Shown here one piece after another: positions 63,715 through 64,000 of a DNA stretch of 64,000 nt (positions are counted from its first letter, which is position 1; each line of letters begins with the position of its first letter). This DNA is from Latrodectus hesperus. Taxonomy: Eukaryota > Arthropoda > Arachnida > Araneae > Theridiidae. The notes beneath the pieces are model-generated. The model did not search any database, was not told the origin of the DNA, and saw nothing but the letters and a program-made list of their open reading frames with translations. The stretch covers positions 17,228,764-17,292,763 of the forward strand of contig JAJQOW010000014.1 in the NCBI GenBank assembly GCA_037975125.1. Direction: 5' to 3'. The position numbers were made by a program, and so were the translations under genes.

Positions 63715-64000
63715 CTTGAAGAAAATAATAATTCAAAATAATAAAAACAGTGTAAAAATAAATTTATTTTAAACTTTCAAAATAATTGTGCGATTTATCA
63801 ATTATTAAAATAATGCAAAAATTATTTAGAATATATTCATGTTATATTATCATTCTACTATCAATTAAGATATCCAAGAAAACAGTAAAATATGTTGTTA
63901 AATAACTGTTTTTACATGCTATGGTAATATTAATAGAATCTGTGATATGAGCTATCATTTTATTTGTAGAATAATAGAGTAAAATTTCATTTGCTTAAAT
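63715..64000. other. AT-rich right edge
   Basis: No gene or repeat seen. It would be intron of the unidentified minus-strand gene. Confidence 0.6.

Overview
The window is eukaryotic nuclear DNA, very A+T-rich, with long introns, GT-AG splice sites, AT microsatellites, tRNA-derived SINEs and many decayed DNA transposons. No prokaryotic features, rRNA genes, intact tRNA genes or CRISPR arrays were seen. The protein sequences and the repeat families (Jockey-like LINE, Merlin, pogo/Tigger, several hAT types) point to an arthropod, most likely a spider or other chelicerate. The organism is an inference; the coding calls do not depend on it.

Left two thirds (4804-44605, minus strand): one large gene, the nuclear-encoded mitochondrial RNA polymerase POLRMT. 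I assembled 20 consecutive coding exons (about 2.39 kb, roughly 797 codons) whose splice phases join without a break. They run from the end of the mitochondrial targeting region, through the pentatricopeptide-repeat region and the N-terminal domain, into the start of the T7-like catalytic domain ([21 protein letters not shown]). The rest of the catalytic domain lies beyond the left edge, and the first, start-codon exon was not identified. Most exons are 40-160 bp and are flanked by introns of up to 8.4 kb.

Right third (from 52323, plus strand): the first two coding exons of NOP2/NSUN1, the nucleolar 25S/28S rRNA cytosine-5 methyltransferase, separated by a 6.2-kb intron. The rest lies further right. 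Its start codon is preceded by a pyrimidine tract, a TATAAA and a CACGTG E-box. POLRMT and NOP2 therefore point away from each other. Between them lie a decayed pogo/Tigger transposase (inside POLRMT intron 2), a decayed Merlin transposase and a 2.6-kb non-autonomous hAT element that ends about 400 bp upstream of the NOP2 start codon. A separate exon-like segment on the minus strand (63640-63714) belongs to a gene I cannot name.

Mobile DNA explains most of the remaining recognisable sequence. There are four hAT-type insertions with terminal inverted repeats (two with perfect and two with imperfect 8-bp target duplications), a separate decayed hAT transposase at the left end, a Jockey-like ORF1 fossil, SINEs of at least three families (two with clear target-site duplications), fold-back elements and short tandem duplications. 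The rest is AT-rich intron or intergenic sequence in which I see no gene. I found no evidence for a novel multi-gene system. The most interesting points are the divergent pairing of mitochondrial and nucleolar RNA-machinery genes and the structured transposons around it.
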